Part shown: positions 17,258-24,941 of the stretch, one piece after another
Position numbering within the stretch: position 1 is the stretch's first letter
Layout: every line of letters starts with the position of its first letter
Assembly: GCA_024346935.1 (NCBI GenBank)
Contig: AP024879.1
Location: 1,054,001-1,118,000 of the forward strand
Direction: 5' to 3'
DNA length: 64,000 nt
Source: Vibrio inusitatus
GTDB taxonomy: Bacteria > Pseudomonadota > Gammaproteobacteria > Enterobacterales > Vibrionaceae
Notes under the pieces: generated by a model
Database searches by the model: none
Told to the model about the DNA's origin: nothing
The model's input: only the letters and a program-made list of their open reading frames with translations
Made by a program: the position numbers and the translations under genes

Positions 17258-17683
17258 ATGAAAGTTTTAAAACTCGCATTGTTGGGTATAGGCGTTGCTT
17301 CTCTTAGCGCTTGCTCGCAATTGCACCATGTACAACTTAGTGATATTGACCAGACGCAAGGTGAACTTACACCTATCAGCATCAAGGTGAACGAATTGGG
17401 ATTTGATGCCGCAGGAACCGCGCGCATTGGTTCTAAAGTTGCAACTAGCGAACGTGCTTCGGAAAATATGGAGATTGTCGCAACTGTTCTTGCATTGATG
17501 AACATGGGGCCGACTACTGGCAACCCCGTCTACAACGACGCCTATGCTGACCAAATCATGCAGCAAGTCGATGCTCAATGCCCAACTCATAACCTTACCG
17601 GCTTAACATCTGTTCGCGAATCAACTAATTTCGGCACCATCAGTGGCGAGGTGGTTCGAGTTGACGGTTTCTGTATCAAGTAG
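17258..17683 (+). CDS. Small lipoprotein, paralogue 1 of 3
   Basis: The 141-residue product has a lipoprotein signal: MKVLKLALLGIGVASLSAC, with the lipobox LSAC at residues 16-19, so it should be lipidated and membrane anchored. The mature part has no recognised domain. Near the end are a QQVDAQC stretch and a final DGFC, giving two Cys that could pair in the periplasm. The same C-terminal layout, Asp-x-Ala/Ile...Gln-Cys...Thr...Cys-x-Lys, recurs in the next two genes. An AGGAA box precedes the ATG, which was chosen because it gives a clean signal sequence. Function unknown. Confidence 0.85.
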   Translation: MKVLKLALLGIGVASLSACSQLHHVQLSDIDQTQGELTPISIKVNELGFDAAGTARIGSKVATSERASENMEIVATVLALMNMGPTTGNPVYNDAYADQIMQQVDAQCPTHNLTGLTSVRESTNFGTISGEVVRVDGFCIK

Positions 17684-17694
17684 GAATTCATACC

Positions 17695-18000
17695 ATGTTT
17701 AAAAAAGCACTTTTATTAGCCATTGCGGCTGCATCACTTTCAGGCTGTGTAGGTCTAAATACTGTCTCTCTCACTTCTGTACCAGCCCAACGCGATCAGG
17801 CCGTTACCGCTTCGGCATCTGACTGGAACTTCATTGGTATTAACTTTAATAACGACATTGTTGATGAAGCAGTCACCAACCTTAAGCAGCAATGTACTGG
17901 CGGGAAAATTGAAGGCGTAATGACCAAGCATCAAACCACTGGTTACGTGCTGTTCTTCAAGCGTGAAATCATCGCAACTGGTTACTGCAATAAGGCGTAA
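17695..18000 (+). CDS. Small lipoprotein, paralogue 2 of 3
   Basis: The 101-residue protein has MFKKALLLAIAAASLSGC as signal and lipobox (LSGC, residues 15-18). The mature part ends with VDEAVTNLKQQC, then a Thr-rich turn, FFKREIIATGYC and a short tail. This resembles the C-terminal halves of the flanking genes. It starts 11 bases after the first lipoprotein, with an AGGAATTC box, and its stop codon overlaps the next ATG, so the three genes are an operon. No functional domain was recognised. Confidence 0.85.
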   Translation: MFKKALLLAIAAASLSGCVGLNTVSLTSVPAQRDQAVTASASDWNFIGINFNNDIVDEAVTNLKQQCTGGKIEGVMTKHQTTGYVLFFKREIIATGYCNKA

Positions 18001-18305
18001 TGATGAAAAAGCTAATTCTTCTATTGCCGTTTTTTTTAGCTGCTTGTAGCAGTAGCGTTCATATGTCTCAGGTGAGTAATGACCCAAGCGTTCATCTGAA
18101 CAACCCGCAGACAGTTGAGGTAGAAACCTCTCAAACTGTGGTGATGGGGTTTGCCTTTGATACAGACTATGTTGACGACGCTTACGCTCAAGTAATGCAG
18201 CAGTGTCCAACCGGCGCCTCAATGGTGAATGTTGAGTATGTAACCGACCATGGTTTTCTACATTGGACCAACATCATCCGAATGAAAGCTCTTTGTTCAA
18301 AATAA
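18000..18305 (+). CDS. Small lipoprotein, paralogue 3 of 3
   Basis: The 101-residue protein begins with MMKKLILLLPFFLAAC (lipobox LAAC, residues 13-16), followed by SSSVHMSQVSND. The latter part has FDTDYVDDAYAQVMQQC and ends with RMKALCSK, parallel to the other two paralogues. The start overlaps the preceding stop by one base, and a second ATG follows directly. The gene is followed by an inverted repeat and then the VirK/YbjX gene on the same strand. Role unknown; a surface or periplasmic structural role is only a guess. Confidence 0.84.
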   Translation: MMKKLILLLPFFLAACSSSVHMSQVSNDPSVHLNNPQTVEVETSQTVVMGFAFDTDYVDDAYAQVMQQCPTGASMVNVEYVTDHGFLHWTNIIRMKALCSK

Positions 18306-18308
18306 CTT

Positions 18309-18351
18309 TGCCTAAACACTGAGAGTTTTCTCGCACCGTTTCGTTTAGGCA
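18309..18351. repeat. Nine-base inverted repeat after the lipoprotein operon
   Basis: TGCCTAAAC at 18309-18317 pairs with GTTTAGGCA at 18343-18351 across a loop of 25 bases. It lies just after the third lipoprotein stop. There is no T-run after it, so it is not a standard intrinsic terminator. It may be a weak RNA hairpin or a protein site. Confidence 0.5.
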
Positions 18352-18388
18352 CACATTGATTCCATCGCACTAAGTAAGGATAGGCTTT

Positions 18389-19330
18389 ATGATTACCAAC
18401 GAGCTAGATAGCGCAATGCCAGAGTTAGAGTTGTCGCAACTGCATTACTCTACTGATAAAACACTAAAGAGTGTTTGGCTAAAAGCTCGGCTTTTTGTAT
18501 TGAGTAAAGTCTACCATTCCACATTTACCCGCATTGCCTCACTAACGAGCAATGAGTTATTTAGAAATGCAGTAGAACAAAAACCTCGTCTTCTTGAAAA
18601 AGCGCTAAAGCCTTATTTGTTTGTCGATACTCCTGTTGCAGAACGAATGAAGCTGATCGAACAACACTTCAATCTACTTAATTCAACCTTCGGTAGTTCG
18701 TTCAAACAAGCGTTTGGTGAAGGTGGTTTACCACTGATTGACTTAGCCGATTCAAAGGGCAATCAATTTACCCTGATTATCTTTGATGGTGAGATGCGTG
18801 AAGGTTCACTTGGTCTTCGTCTTATTAACGATCTTGGTCAGACAATTTACTCAATTACCTTCAATCTATCCACCAGCCCAGTAAAAACCATGCACATAGG
18901 GGCATTGAAAGGCCCAAGTGATCAAGTCGAAGATCGTAATCAAGTGATTAAAACTCTCACTCGTTCTTTCCACGGACTTCGCCCTAAAGCGCTAATGGTA
19001 GAACTAGCCTTAATGTTTGGGAAGTCGCTAGGTGTGACTGAATTTATTGGGGTGTCTAATAAAGGTCACATCTATCAGGCACTTCGTTATAAAGGCTCCA
19101 AGAATAAAGCGGTAACCTTTGATTATGACGAGCTGTGGGCAGAATATGGCGCGGAACAAAGTGACAAATATCGTTATGAGATCCCAGCTTTTCCTGAACG
19201 TAAAGACCCTTCTGCCTTGAAGAAGAACAAGCGTCGTTTGTATACGAAGCGATACGCTTGGCTCGATGAGATGGAAGTGGAGTTAGATAAGAAAGTTCAA
19301 GGGATTAAAAGTACTACGGTTGAGTTGTGA
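18389..19330 (+). CDS. VirK/YbjX family protein (DUF535)
   Basis: The 313-residue protein resembles the DUF535/VirK/YbjX family. Visible features are FGSSFKQAFGEGG, FTLIIFDGEMREGSLGLRL, a central THIGALKGP-like MHIGALKGP, FHGLRPKALMVELALMFG and a C-terminal basic region with RRLYTKRYAWLDEME. There is no signal peptide or transmembrane segment. Family members in enteric bacteria affect envelope stress resistance and virulence factor localisation, but the biochemical activity is not established. AAGGATAGG precedes the ATG. It follows the lipoprotein operon by 83 bases and could be cotranscribed. Confidence 0.82.
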   Translation: MITNELDSAMPELELSQLHYSTDKTLKSVWLKARLFVLSKVYHSTFTRIASLTSNELFRNAVEQKPRLLEKALKPYLFVDTPVAERMKLIEQHFNLLNSTFGSSFKQAFGEGGLPLIDLADSKGNQFTLIIFDGEMREGSLGLRLINDLGQTIYSITFNLSTSPVKTMHIGALKGPSDQVEDRNQVIKTLTRSFHGLRPKALMVELALMFGKSLGVTEFIGVSNKGHIYQALRYKGSKNKAVTFDYDELWAEYGAEQSDKYRYEIPAFPERKDPSALKKNKRRLYTKRYAWLDEMEVELDKKVQGIKSTTVEL

Positions 19331-19385
19331 GTGAGGGTTGTGCCCTAGTATTTTAGACACGTAGAAGACGTAGGCTTTTCGTATC

Positions 19386-19540
19386 TAAGGCCCTGACTTT
19401 CGTCAGGGTGACGTTTTGATAAAGCCTTGCACTCTATAAATAGTCATACTGGAAACTACGCAGTAGTTATCCAGTAACTTAGAGACGTACAATACTCAGC
19501 CTTTTCACACCTAAGATCCTGAATCAAGTTCAGGATGACG
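19386..19540. repeat. GTCAT/ATGAC repeat element with adjacent half element
   Basis: A half element with hairpin CCCTGAC...GTCAGGG lies at 19386-19413. A full element runs from GTCAT at 19443 to ATGACG at 19540 and ends in hairpin ATCCTGAA...TTCAGGAT. It is the same type as the copies at 19991-20361. It lies between the VirK/YbjX gene and the third GIY-YIG gene. Confidence 0.85.
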
Positions 19541-19582
19541 GTTATTTAGGCTTTTGTGCGTGGAGTCTAGCGCAACAATTGC

Positions 19583-19867
19583 TCACAAAGTCTCATAAAG
19601 ATCATTCCATTTAGGATTCATCTCATCAATCAAAGCATCCTTCCAGGCGCGCCGCCAAAACTTTAGTCTCTTTTCCTTTTCGATTGCGTGCTCCATATCA
19701 TCGTGAACTTCATAGTAGACTAAACGAGTGACGTGATAGCGAGAGGTAAAACTAGGGAAGTAATGACTTTTGTGTTGCCACACTCTGCCTTTTAGGTTGC
19801 TTGTAACACCAATATACAGAACTTTTCGGTTTATAGAGCTAAGAATATAGACGCAGGGAGCTTTCAC
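19583..19867 (-). CDS. Small GIY-YIG nuclease-like protein (copy 3)
   Basis: The 94-residue protein starts at a GTG with a GAGG box eight bases upstream. It is close to copy 1: CVYILSSINRKVLYIGVTS, GRVWQHK with the catalytic Arg, LVYYEVHDDMEHAIEKEKRLKFW with the Glu region, and a final NPKWNDLYE. It is therefore the best candidate, with copy 1, for an active nuclease. Repeat elements of one type flank it on both sides (19443-19540 and 19991-20361). A role in processing or spreading those repeats is inference. Confidence 0.88.
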   Translation of the reverse strand: MKAPCVYILSSINRKVLYIGVTSNLKGRVWQHKSHYFPSFTSRYHVTRLVYYEVHDDMEHAIEKEKRLKFWRRAWKDALIDEMNPKWNDLYETL

Positions 19868-19990
19868 TAGATTCCCTCACATGAATGATTTCTTTGAGGT
19901 TAGATGAGAAAGCTTGGTCGAGATTAATAGGAGGTCTGTTCTTCGTATGAGGTCGAAAAAGTGCATGCTTTTGTAATGCTTGGACTACCT

Positions 19991-20361
19991 CGTCATACAG
20001 GAAGCAATGAAGTAGTTATTCTGTATCTTGATACGCACATTACTCAGCCTTTTCGTACCTAAGATCCTGAATCAAGTTCAGGATGACGACTCTTCGAGCT
20101 TTAGTACTTGGGTTAGAGTTCAATTCAGCTAAAAACCTAGCCCTAAACCCACGTCATACTAGAAAACACAAAGTGTTTACCCTGTATCTTTGGCCGTATA
20201 ATACTCAGCCTTTTCGTACCTAGGATCCTGAATCAAGTTCAGGATGACGACACTTCGAGCTTTGGTACTTTAGGTGAAGTTAAATTCAGCTGAAAACCTA
20301 ACCCTCAACCCACGTCATACTGGAAAACACACAGTGTTTATCCAGTATCTTCGGACGCACG
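19991..20361. repeat. Two full and one partial GTCAT/ATGAC elements
   Basis: Full elements run 19991-20088 and 20152-20249, and a partial one starts at 20313. Each opens with CGTCATAC, includes CTCAGCCTTTTCGTACCTA and closes with the hairpin ATCCTGAA...TTCAGGAT and GACG. The first hairpin differs between copies and is eroded. With part of 19868-19990, for which nothing else can be said, they fill the gap between GIY-YIG copy 3 and the pyrophosphohydrolase gene. The partial copy abuts that gene's 3' end. Confidence 0.85.
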
Positions 20362-20369
20362 AGTACACC

Positions 20370-20975
20370 CTAACCTACAAAACTCAAATCAACCGCTTGA
20401 TAGTATTTGTTTTTAAGGATCTTTCCTTCCTTAATCATTACACCGTCTTTAGCTATCGAATCTTGGTTACAAAACACTATGTATTTGTCATTTTTCAATT
20501 TGTAATCAGCGCTGACGCCTTTTTCAGAGTACACTTCAACGGTTTCTTTTGCCTGTTGCTCATCAAGCGCGGCTTTACTCATGTTGCTCGAATGTACTGC
20601 ATCCCAGCATTGCTCGAATGGGATATCTAGTGTATTCGCTACATTCAAAAGTACATCAACTTGGCGTGCAATAGTCGTATCATTTAACGCTTCATGACCC
20701 GCATGCACAGCGCGACCAACGGCAACATAGACCGTATCGGTAATAGCATCGGCCTGGTCTTCTTTGTTGGTTGCGCGCGCTAGTTCGGTCAACTCTTCTA
20801 TCATTAAGTTTGAGTGCAGGTGGCATAGCTTGTCGCTTTCAATACCTGTGTTGATAGGCAGATTAAAAAGTTGGCGAAACTCAACGATGTCTTGATAAAG
20901 CTTATTCCAAAGCTCAGGCGTTAGTAGGGTGAAGGTTGAGAAGAATTCTTTATGTGCAGTCACGAGGGTATCCAA
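20370..20975 (-). CDS. MazG/HisE-like nucleoside pyrophosphohydrolase family protein
   Basis: The 201-residue all-helical protein has the metal-binding pattern of the all-alpha NTP pyrophosphatase superfamily. MIEELTELARA around residues 53-63 supplies E-x2-E, and DQADAITDTVYVAVG around residues 70-84 supplies the second acidic group. A C-terminal part after residue 135 includes LKNDKYIVFCNQDS. Such enzymes hydrolyse (d)NTPs or phosphoribosyl-ATP to monophosphate plus pyrophosphate, often as house-cleaning; the true substrate cannot be assigned. The start is uncertain: a TTG at 20975 or a GTG at 20963. It is divergent from the secretion operon. Confidence 0.78.
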   Translation of the reverse strand: MDTLVTAHKEFFSTFTLLTPELWNKLYQDIVEFRQLFNLPINTGIESDKLCHLHSNLMIEELTELARATNKEDQADAITDTVYVAVGRAVHAGHEALNDTTIARQVDVLLNVANTLDIPFEQCWDAVHSSNMSKAALDEQQAKETVEVYSEKGVSADYKLKNDKYIVFCNQDSIAKDGVMIKEGKILKNKYYQAVDLSFVG

Positions 20976-21276
20976 AAATGAAAGTGATTAACAAAATAAA
21001 AGACGCAGAGAACCGTCCAATTTAACAAGGATACCATAGACATACAGACAAGACTTCTTAATCCGCAACAGGCTTTTTCAGCTCAAAGTCATCACTTTAG
21101 CACCGATTAATTGCATATTAAGCTACTAAGTCTAATGTAATGCACTAGACTTCATACTTGTAATCTAAATAACCATAAAAACAAATACTTATGGAAAGAT
21201 GTAAGATCACGTATTACATTTGTATAACAGAACGAATCTTCGCGGAAATTGGAATTCAGTGAACGGTGAACAATAC

Positions 21277-22896
21277 ATGTCCAATCATATAAGCGCATTA
21301 CAATCCAAAACAAAAACGATTGTAAGAGTTATCCCCTCATCCCTGCTCATCAACTTATTATCGTTGGCTATTCCCTTAGTGGTATTGCAGATATACGACA
21401 GGATATTACCTAATCAGAGCTACGGTACGGCATTTCTTCTCATTGCTGGTGCCAGTATCGCAATTTTATTAGACGCCTTTCTTCGCTATGTGCGTACTTG
21501 GATGCTAGGTGCTGCGGCAGTAAATACTGAGCACGCCACCTATCAGGTAATCGTTGATAAATTGAATCAAGCAACTTCGAAACAGATCAAGCAGCTTAGC
21601 CCAGGGGCTTTACAAGAGAGTCTCAAAGGCGTTGGACTGATCAAAGATTTCTACTCCGGTGGTTTTGTTAGTGGCCTTATTGACGTGCCTTTTGCCATTA
21701 TATTTTTGCTGTTAGTCAGTTATGTTGGAGGAAGCCTTGTTTTTGTTCCAATTGTAGTTTGGGCTATCACTTTCGCTTTTGTGTGGCTATTTACTCAAAA
21801 ATCCAGTGAGCATGCAAAAAACGCGGCCTATTCCGAACAAGACCGTATGAATTTCTTGATCATCGCCTTTTCTTTTCTTGATGGAATCAAGAAGCAAGCC
21901 GTCGAATCTAAAGCCTTTCAACGCTTTCGTGCTCTCAACAAAAGTCGCACTCTTTCACTAGCGGAATCAGAACGAAAAGTTGCTGTAGCACAAGAACTGA
22001 TACAGATAGCCGCTATGGGCACCTCTGTTGCGGTAGTCCTAATTGGCAGTCTCAGCGTGTTAGATGGAAGCTTAACAACAGGTGGTCTTGCTGCTTGTTC
22101 TATATTATCGGGACGCGCAGTCGCGCCGCTAAGCGCATTGATGGGACTTCGTCTTAAGTACAGCTCATTTATGGTAGCAAATGAGTCACTCACACAGTTG
22201 ATTGATAACCTCAAGCGTGATCAAATTGACATCCAACCATTACCTTTTTATGAATCATTGATCGCCGAAGATGTTGAGTTTGAGCGGTTTCAGCAGAAAT
22301 ACCACTACTCCTTTGCGCTATCAAAAGGTCAAATGTTAAATTTCGCTCACAGTGAACTTGATATCGCAGGGCATGCGAGTACTGTTATCGCTGGAAACGA
22401 ACAGCCCACTAATGGCGTGTTTAAATGGAATGATGAGGTGGTCGACAACGAACATTATGCGTGGCGACGACAGTTTAGTTATGTCCCCGCAAATCCAGAG
22501 CTAATATCTGGCTCTTTAATTGATAATGTATGTGGCTTTGACAAGTCAAGGCTAGAGGAAGCCCATCTACTTGCTGATGCATTAGGGTTGAATAAAATAG
22601 TATCTGAGCTTGCCGAGGGAATGGAAACCAAAATAGGCTTTCAGCTAGGTACTAAGTTAAGCCGTGGCGCAATCAAACTCGTCGGCTTAACCGCTCAGTT
22701 AGCTAAAAGTACGCCTATAGTTGTGCTCGACCACCCGGAAAAAGACCTCGATATTGATGCAGTAAATAGACTCAAATCTGTCATAGCGTACTACTTGTCC
22801 AAAGGACGTACTTTTATCATTAATACTGAAAATACAGCCTTACTAGAATTGTCTAACCAAACAATAAATATCAGCGAGGTGGAGCACGTATCATGA
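21277..22896 (+). CDS. T1SS-type ABC half-exporter with degenerate ATPase domain
   Basis: This 539-residue inner-membrane protein resembles type I secretion permease/ATPases. A transmembrane region (residues about 20-320) starts VIPSSLLINLLSLAIPLVVLQIYDR-like, which is typical. There is no N-terminal C39-like domain. The ATPase domain (about 346-539) is worn at every key site. No GxxxxGK[ST] exists in the Walker A region near residue 360. The Q-loop Gln is Ala (VPANPEL). The signature reads LSRGA. The Walker B Asp is followed by His instead of Glu (VVLDHPEK), and the switch His is replaced (NTEN). The first possible start is a TTG at 21220; ATG 21277 fits better. It overlaps the next gene by an ATGA. 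Confidence 0.85.
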   Translation: MSNHISALQSKTKTIVRVIPSSLLINLLSLAIPLVVLQIYDRILPNQSYGTAFLLIAGASIAILLDAFLRYVRTWMLGAAAVNTEHATYQVIVDKLNQATSKQIKQLSPGALQESLKGVGLIKDFYSGGFVSGLIDVPFAIIFLLLVSYVGGSLVFVPIVVWAITFAFVWLFTQKSSEHAKNAAYSEQDRMNFLIIAFSFLDGIKKQAVESKAFQRFRALNKSRTLSLAESERKVAVAQELIQIAAMGTSVAVVLIGSLSVLDGSLTTGGLAACSILSGRAVAPLSALMGLRLKYSSFMVANESLTQLIDNLKRDQIDIQPLPFYESLIAEDVEFERFQQKYHYSFALSKGQMLNFAHSELDIAGHASTVIAGNEQPTNGVFKWNDEVVDNEHYAWRRQFSYVPANPELISGSLIDNVCGFDKSRLEEAHLLADALGLNKIVSELAEGMETKIGFQLGTKLSRGAIKLVGLTAQLAKSTPIVVLDHPEKDLDIDAVNRLKSVIAYYLSKGRTFIINTENTALLELSNQTINISEVEHVS

Positions 22897-24941
22897 ATAA
22901 AGAACTGATACAGTCAATGCATCGCACTCTTGATGCCATGGAAGTTGAACCGAGTGTCCAACATTTTGCCAACGAATGGATTTCTACTAACGTAATAACC
23001 AACAGTGCCGATATATTTGATTTACTCGACCGTTTGATGATTCCTTATGGTGTGTATAGTGCCAATGATAAACTCCACAAACATGAGCATATTGTTGCCA
23101 TCAAATTCTCCGGAGATGAAGCCATTACTTGTAAGTACACCCTCGACGGTTACTTTGAGTATGATGGTGAACAGTTTATTGAAACAAAGAAGAACAATCA
23201 GATATCCGACCTTGTGATTCTTATCTATGGTCCTCCTTTAGAGAAGAACGACCCCGATTGGCTAGCCAACAAGTTAAAACGTTTTAAGCCTATTATTCCA
23301 AAAATTTTACTCATTAGTTTAATCGCCAATATTTTTGCCTTAGCTATTCCTTTTATCACTATGTCTGTATATGACCATGTTATTGGCGGAGACGCAGGGC
23401 ATGAGGTCATTGGAATTGCAGTCGGTGCATTTTTATTGTTTAGCATGATGATGCTATTAAAAGTCATACGTAGCCAGCTATTGACCACAATTGCCAACCG
23501 TATTAGCCGTGAAGTCTCTGAGTCTATAATGCAAAAACTGCTATTCACTTCTTTGATGCAAAATAGACAAGCGTCAACATCAATGCTCATAAATAGACTT
23601 TCAACCGCGGAAAGCTTGAAAGGTATTGTTCAAGGGCCTCTTGGTGGCGCACTGTTTGACCTGCCGTTTGTCATTATATTCATCATTGCGATTGGCATAT
23701 TAGGTGGATGGTTAGTCATAGTGCCTATCATTTCATTGTTGCTTTACTTTGTGCTTGCCCAGCGAAGCCAGAAACAACGATCGATAATGAATAACCAACA
23801 AACTATTTCAGGGACATCTCGCAGCACTCTTCTAGTTGAGTTGAACAGTAAGCTCAATTATCTTCGCTCTAGCCAAGTATTGCCTTTTTGGATGAATCGA
23901 TTTGACAAAGCAAGTACATTAGCTTCGAAAAGCAGCTTTAATCAGCTTGGGCATCAAGCTAAGTACACTTCGATTTACTATGCTATTGGGCTACTCTCTA
24001 CTCTTGCAGTTATAGGGTTAGGTGTCGATCTGATTTTTATACAATCCCTTACCCCTGGTGGTTTAATTGCCACTATGATGCTGATATCACGTGTCACCAG
24101 CCCTGCGCAAATGATGTGCAACAGCTACGCACGATTGCATCAAACTAAGCAGGCAAAGGCGCAAATTAACCAATCCATAAACCAGAAAGGAGAAGGCTCT
24201 TTTTCTTTTCAGCACCATCATCTTCCTCCGGCAGCACCAAGCTTAGAACTCGACCAAGTAACATTACGATTTCCAAATCAACTCAAACCTGCTCTTTCAG
24301 GTATCTCATTCTCTGTTGAACCTGGTCAAGTAGTTGCAGTGACAGGGCCAATGTCATCAGGAAAAACCACTTTACTCGAGGTCATAGCCAATCTGGTTAG
24401 CCCACAAAGTGGTGTCGTCAAAGTCAATGGGCGCAACCTCACTCAATATGATCCGCAACTGCTTCGTAAATGGTTAGGGTACTACTCTGATCTTCCTGAA
24501 ATGCTACCTATTTCAATTCGTGACTTTGTTGCTGATAACAGAGCTGTAAACGATGACGCCATTATTGCCGCCTTTGAAGTTATTGGAGGAAAGCAGTGGC
24601 TTGAGTGTTTAGATTCGGGCATTGATACACGCTTAGATGAGATAGAGTCTATGTCTCACCCATTGTCGAATTTTGAGGCAAGTATTCTGACTCAGGCAAA
24701 ATTACTTTGCCAACCCTATCCACTCGCACTATTAGATAGCCCTAGTTCATCAATGAAGGACCAAAAAGGGTTCATACAATGGGTCGAAAGTTGTCGTGGC
24801 ACTAGTACTATTATTTTCACTTCACACGATGCAGAGCTTATAAAGATCGCAGACCAAGTTGTAGTACTGGATTCAGGTAGCGTGAGTTATGCCGGACCAC
24901 TTCCAGACAAAAGCCCGACTGACACCGTAGAGGAACAATAA
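22893..24941 (+). CDS. T1SS-type ABC exporter with C39-like domain and altered ATPase motifs
   Basis: The 682-residue protein has an N-terminal LapB/RtxB-like C39-like domain without an obvious catalytic Cys (about residues 1-125). A membrane region (about 140-420) follows, then an ATPase domain (about 450-675). Walker A is intact (GPMSSGKTT, residues 485-493) and the switch His is present (TSHD, His645). The signature LSGGQ is replaced by LSNFE (591-595). The Walker B Asp615 is followed by Ser instead of Glu (LLDSPSS), and the Q-loop has no clear Gln (YYSDLPEM). It likely pairs with the preceding protein. It should bind ATP, but normal hydrolysis is doubtful (inference). Start overlaps the previous stop. 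Confidence 0.88.
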   Translation: MNKELIQSMHRTLDAMEVEPSVQHFANEWISTNVITNSADIFDLLDRLMIPYGVYSANDKLHKHEHIVAIKFSGDEAITCKYTLDGYFEYDGEQFIETKKNNQISDLVILIYGPPLEKNDPDWLANKLKRFKPIIPKILLISLIANIFALAIPFITMSVYDHVIGGDAGHEVIGIAVGAFLLFSMMMLLKVIRSQLLTTIANRISREVSESIMQKLLFTSLMQNRQASTSMLINRLSTAESLKGIVQGPLGGALFDLPFVIIFIIAIGILGGWLVIVPIISLLLYFVLAQRSQKQRSIMNNQQTISGTSRSTLLVELNSKLNYLRSSQVLPFWMNRFDKASTLASKSSFNQLGHQAKYTSIYYAIGLLSTLAVIGLGVDLIFIQSLTPGGLIATMMLISRVTSPAQMMCNSYARLHQTKQAKAQINQSINQKGEGSFSFQHHHLPPAAPSLELDQVTLRFPNQLKPALSGISFSVEPGQVVAVTGPMSSGKTTLLEVIANLVSPQSGVVKVNGRNLTQYDPQLLRKWLGYYSDLPEMLPISIRDFVADNRAVNDDAIIAAFEVIGGKQWLECLDSGIDTRLDEIESMSHPLSNFEASILTQAKLLCQPYPLALLDSPSSSMKDQKGFIQWVESCRGTSTIIFTSHDAELIKIADQVVVLDSGSVSYAGPLPDKSPTDTVEEQ

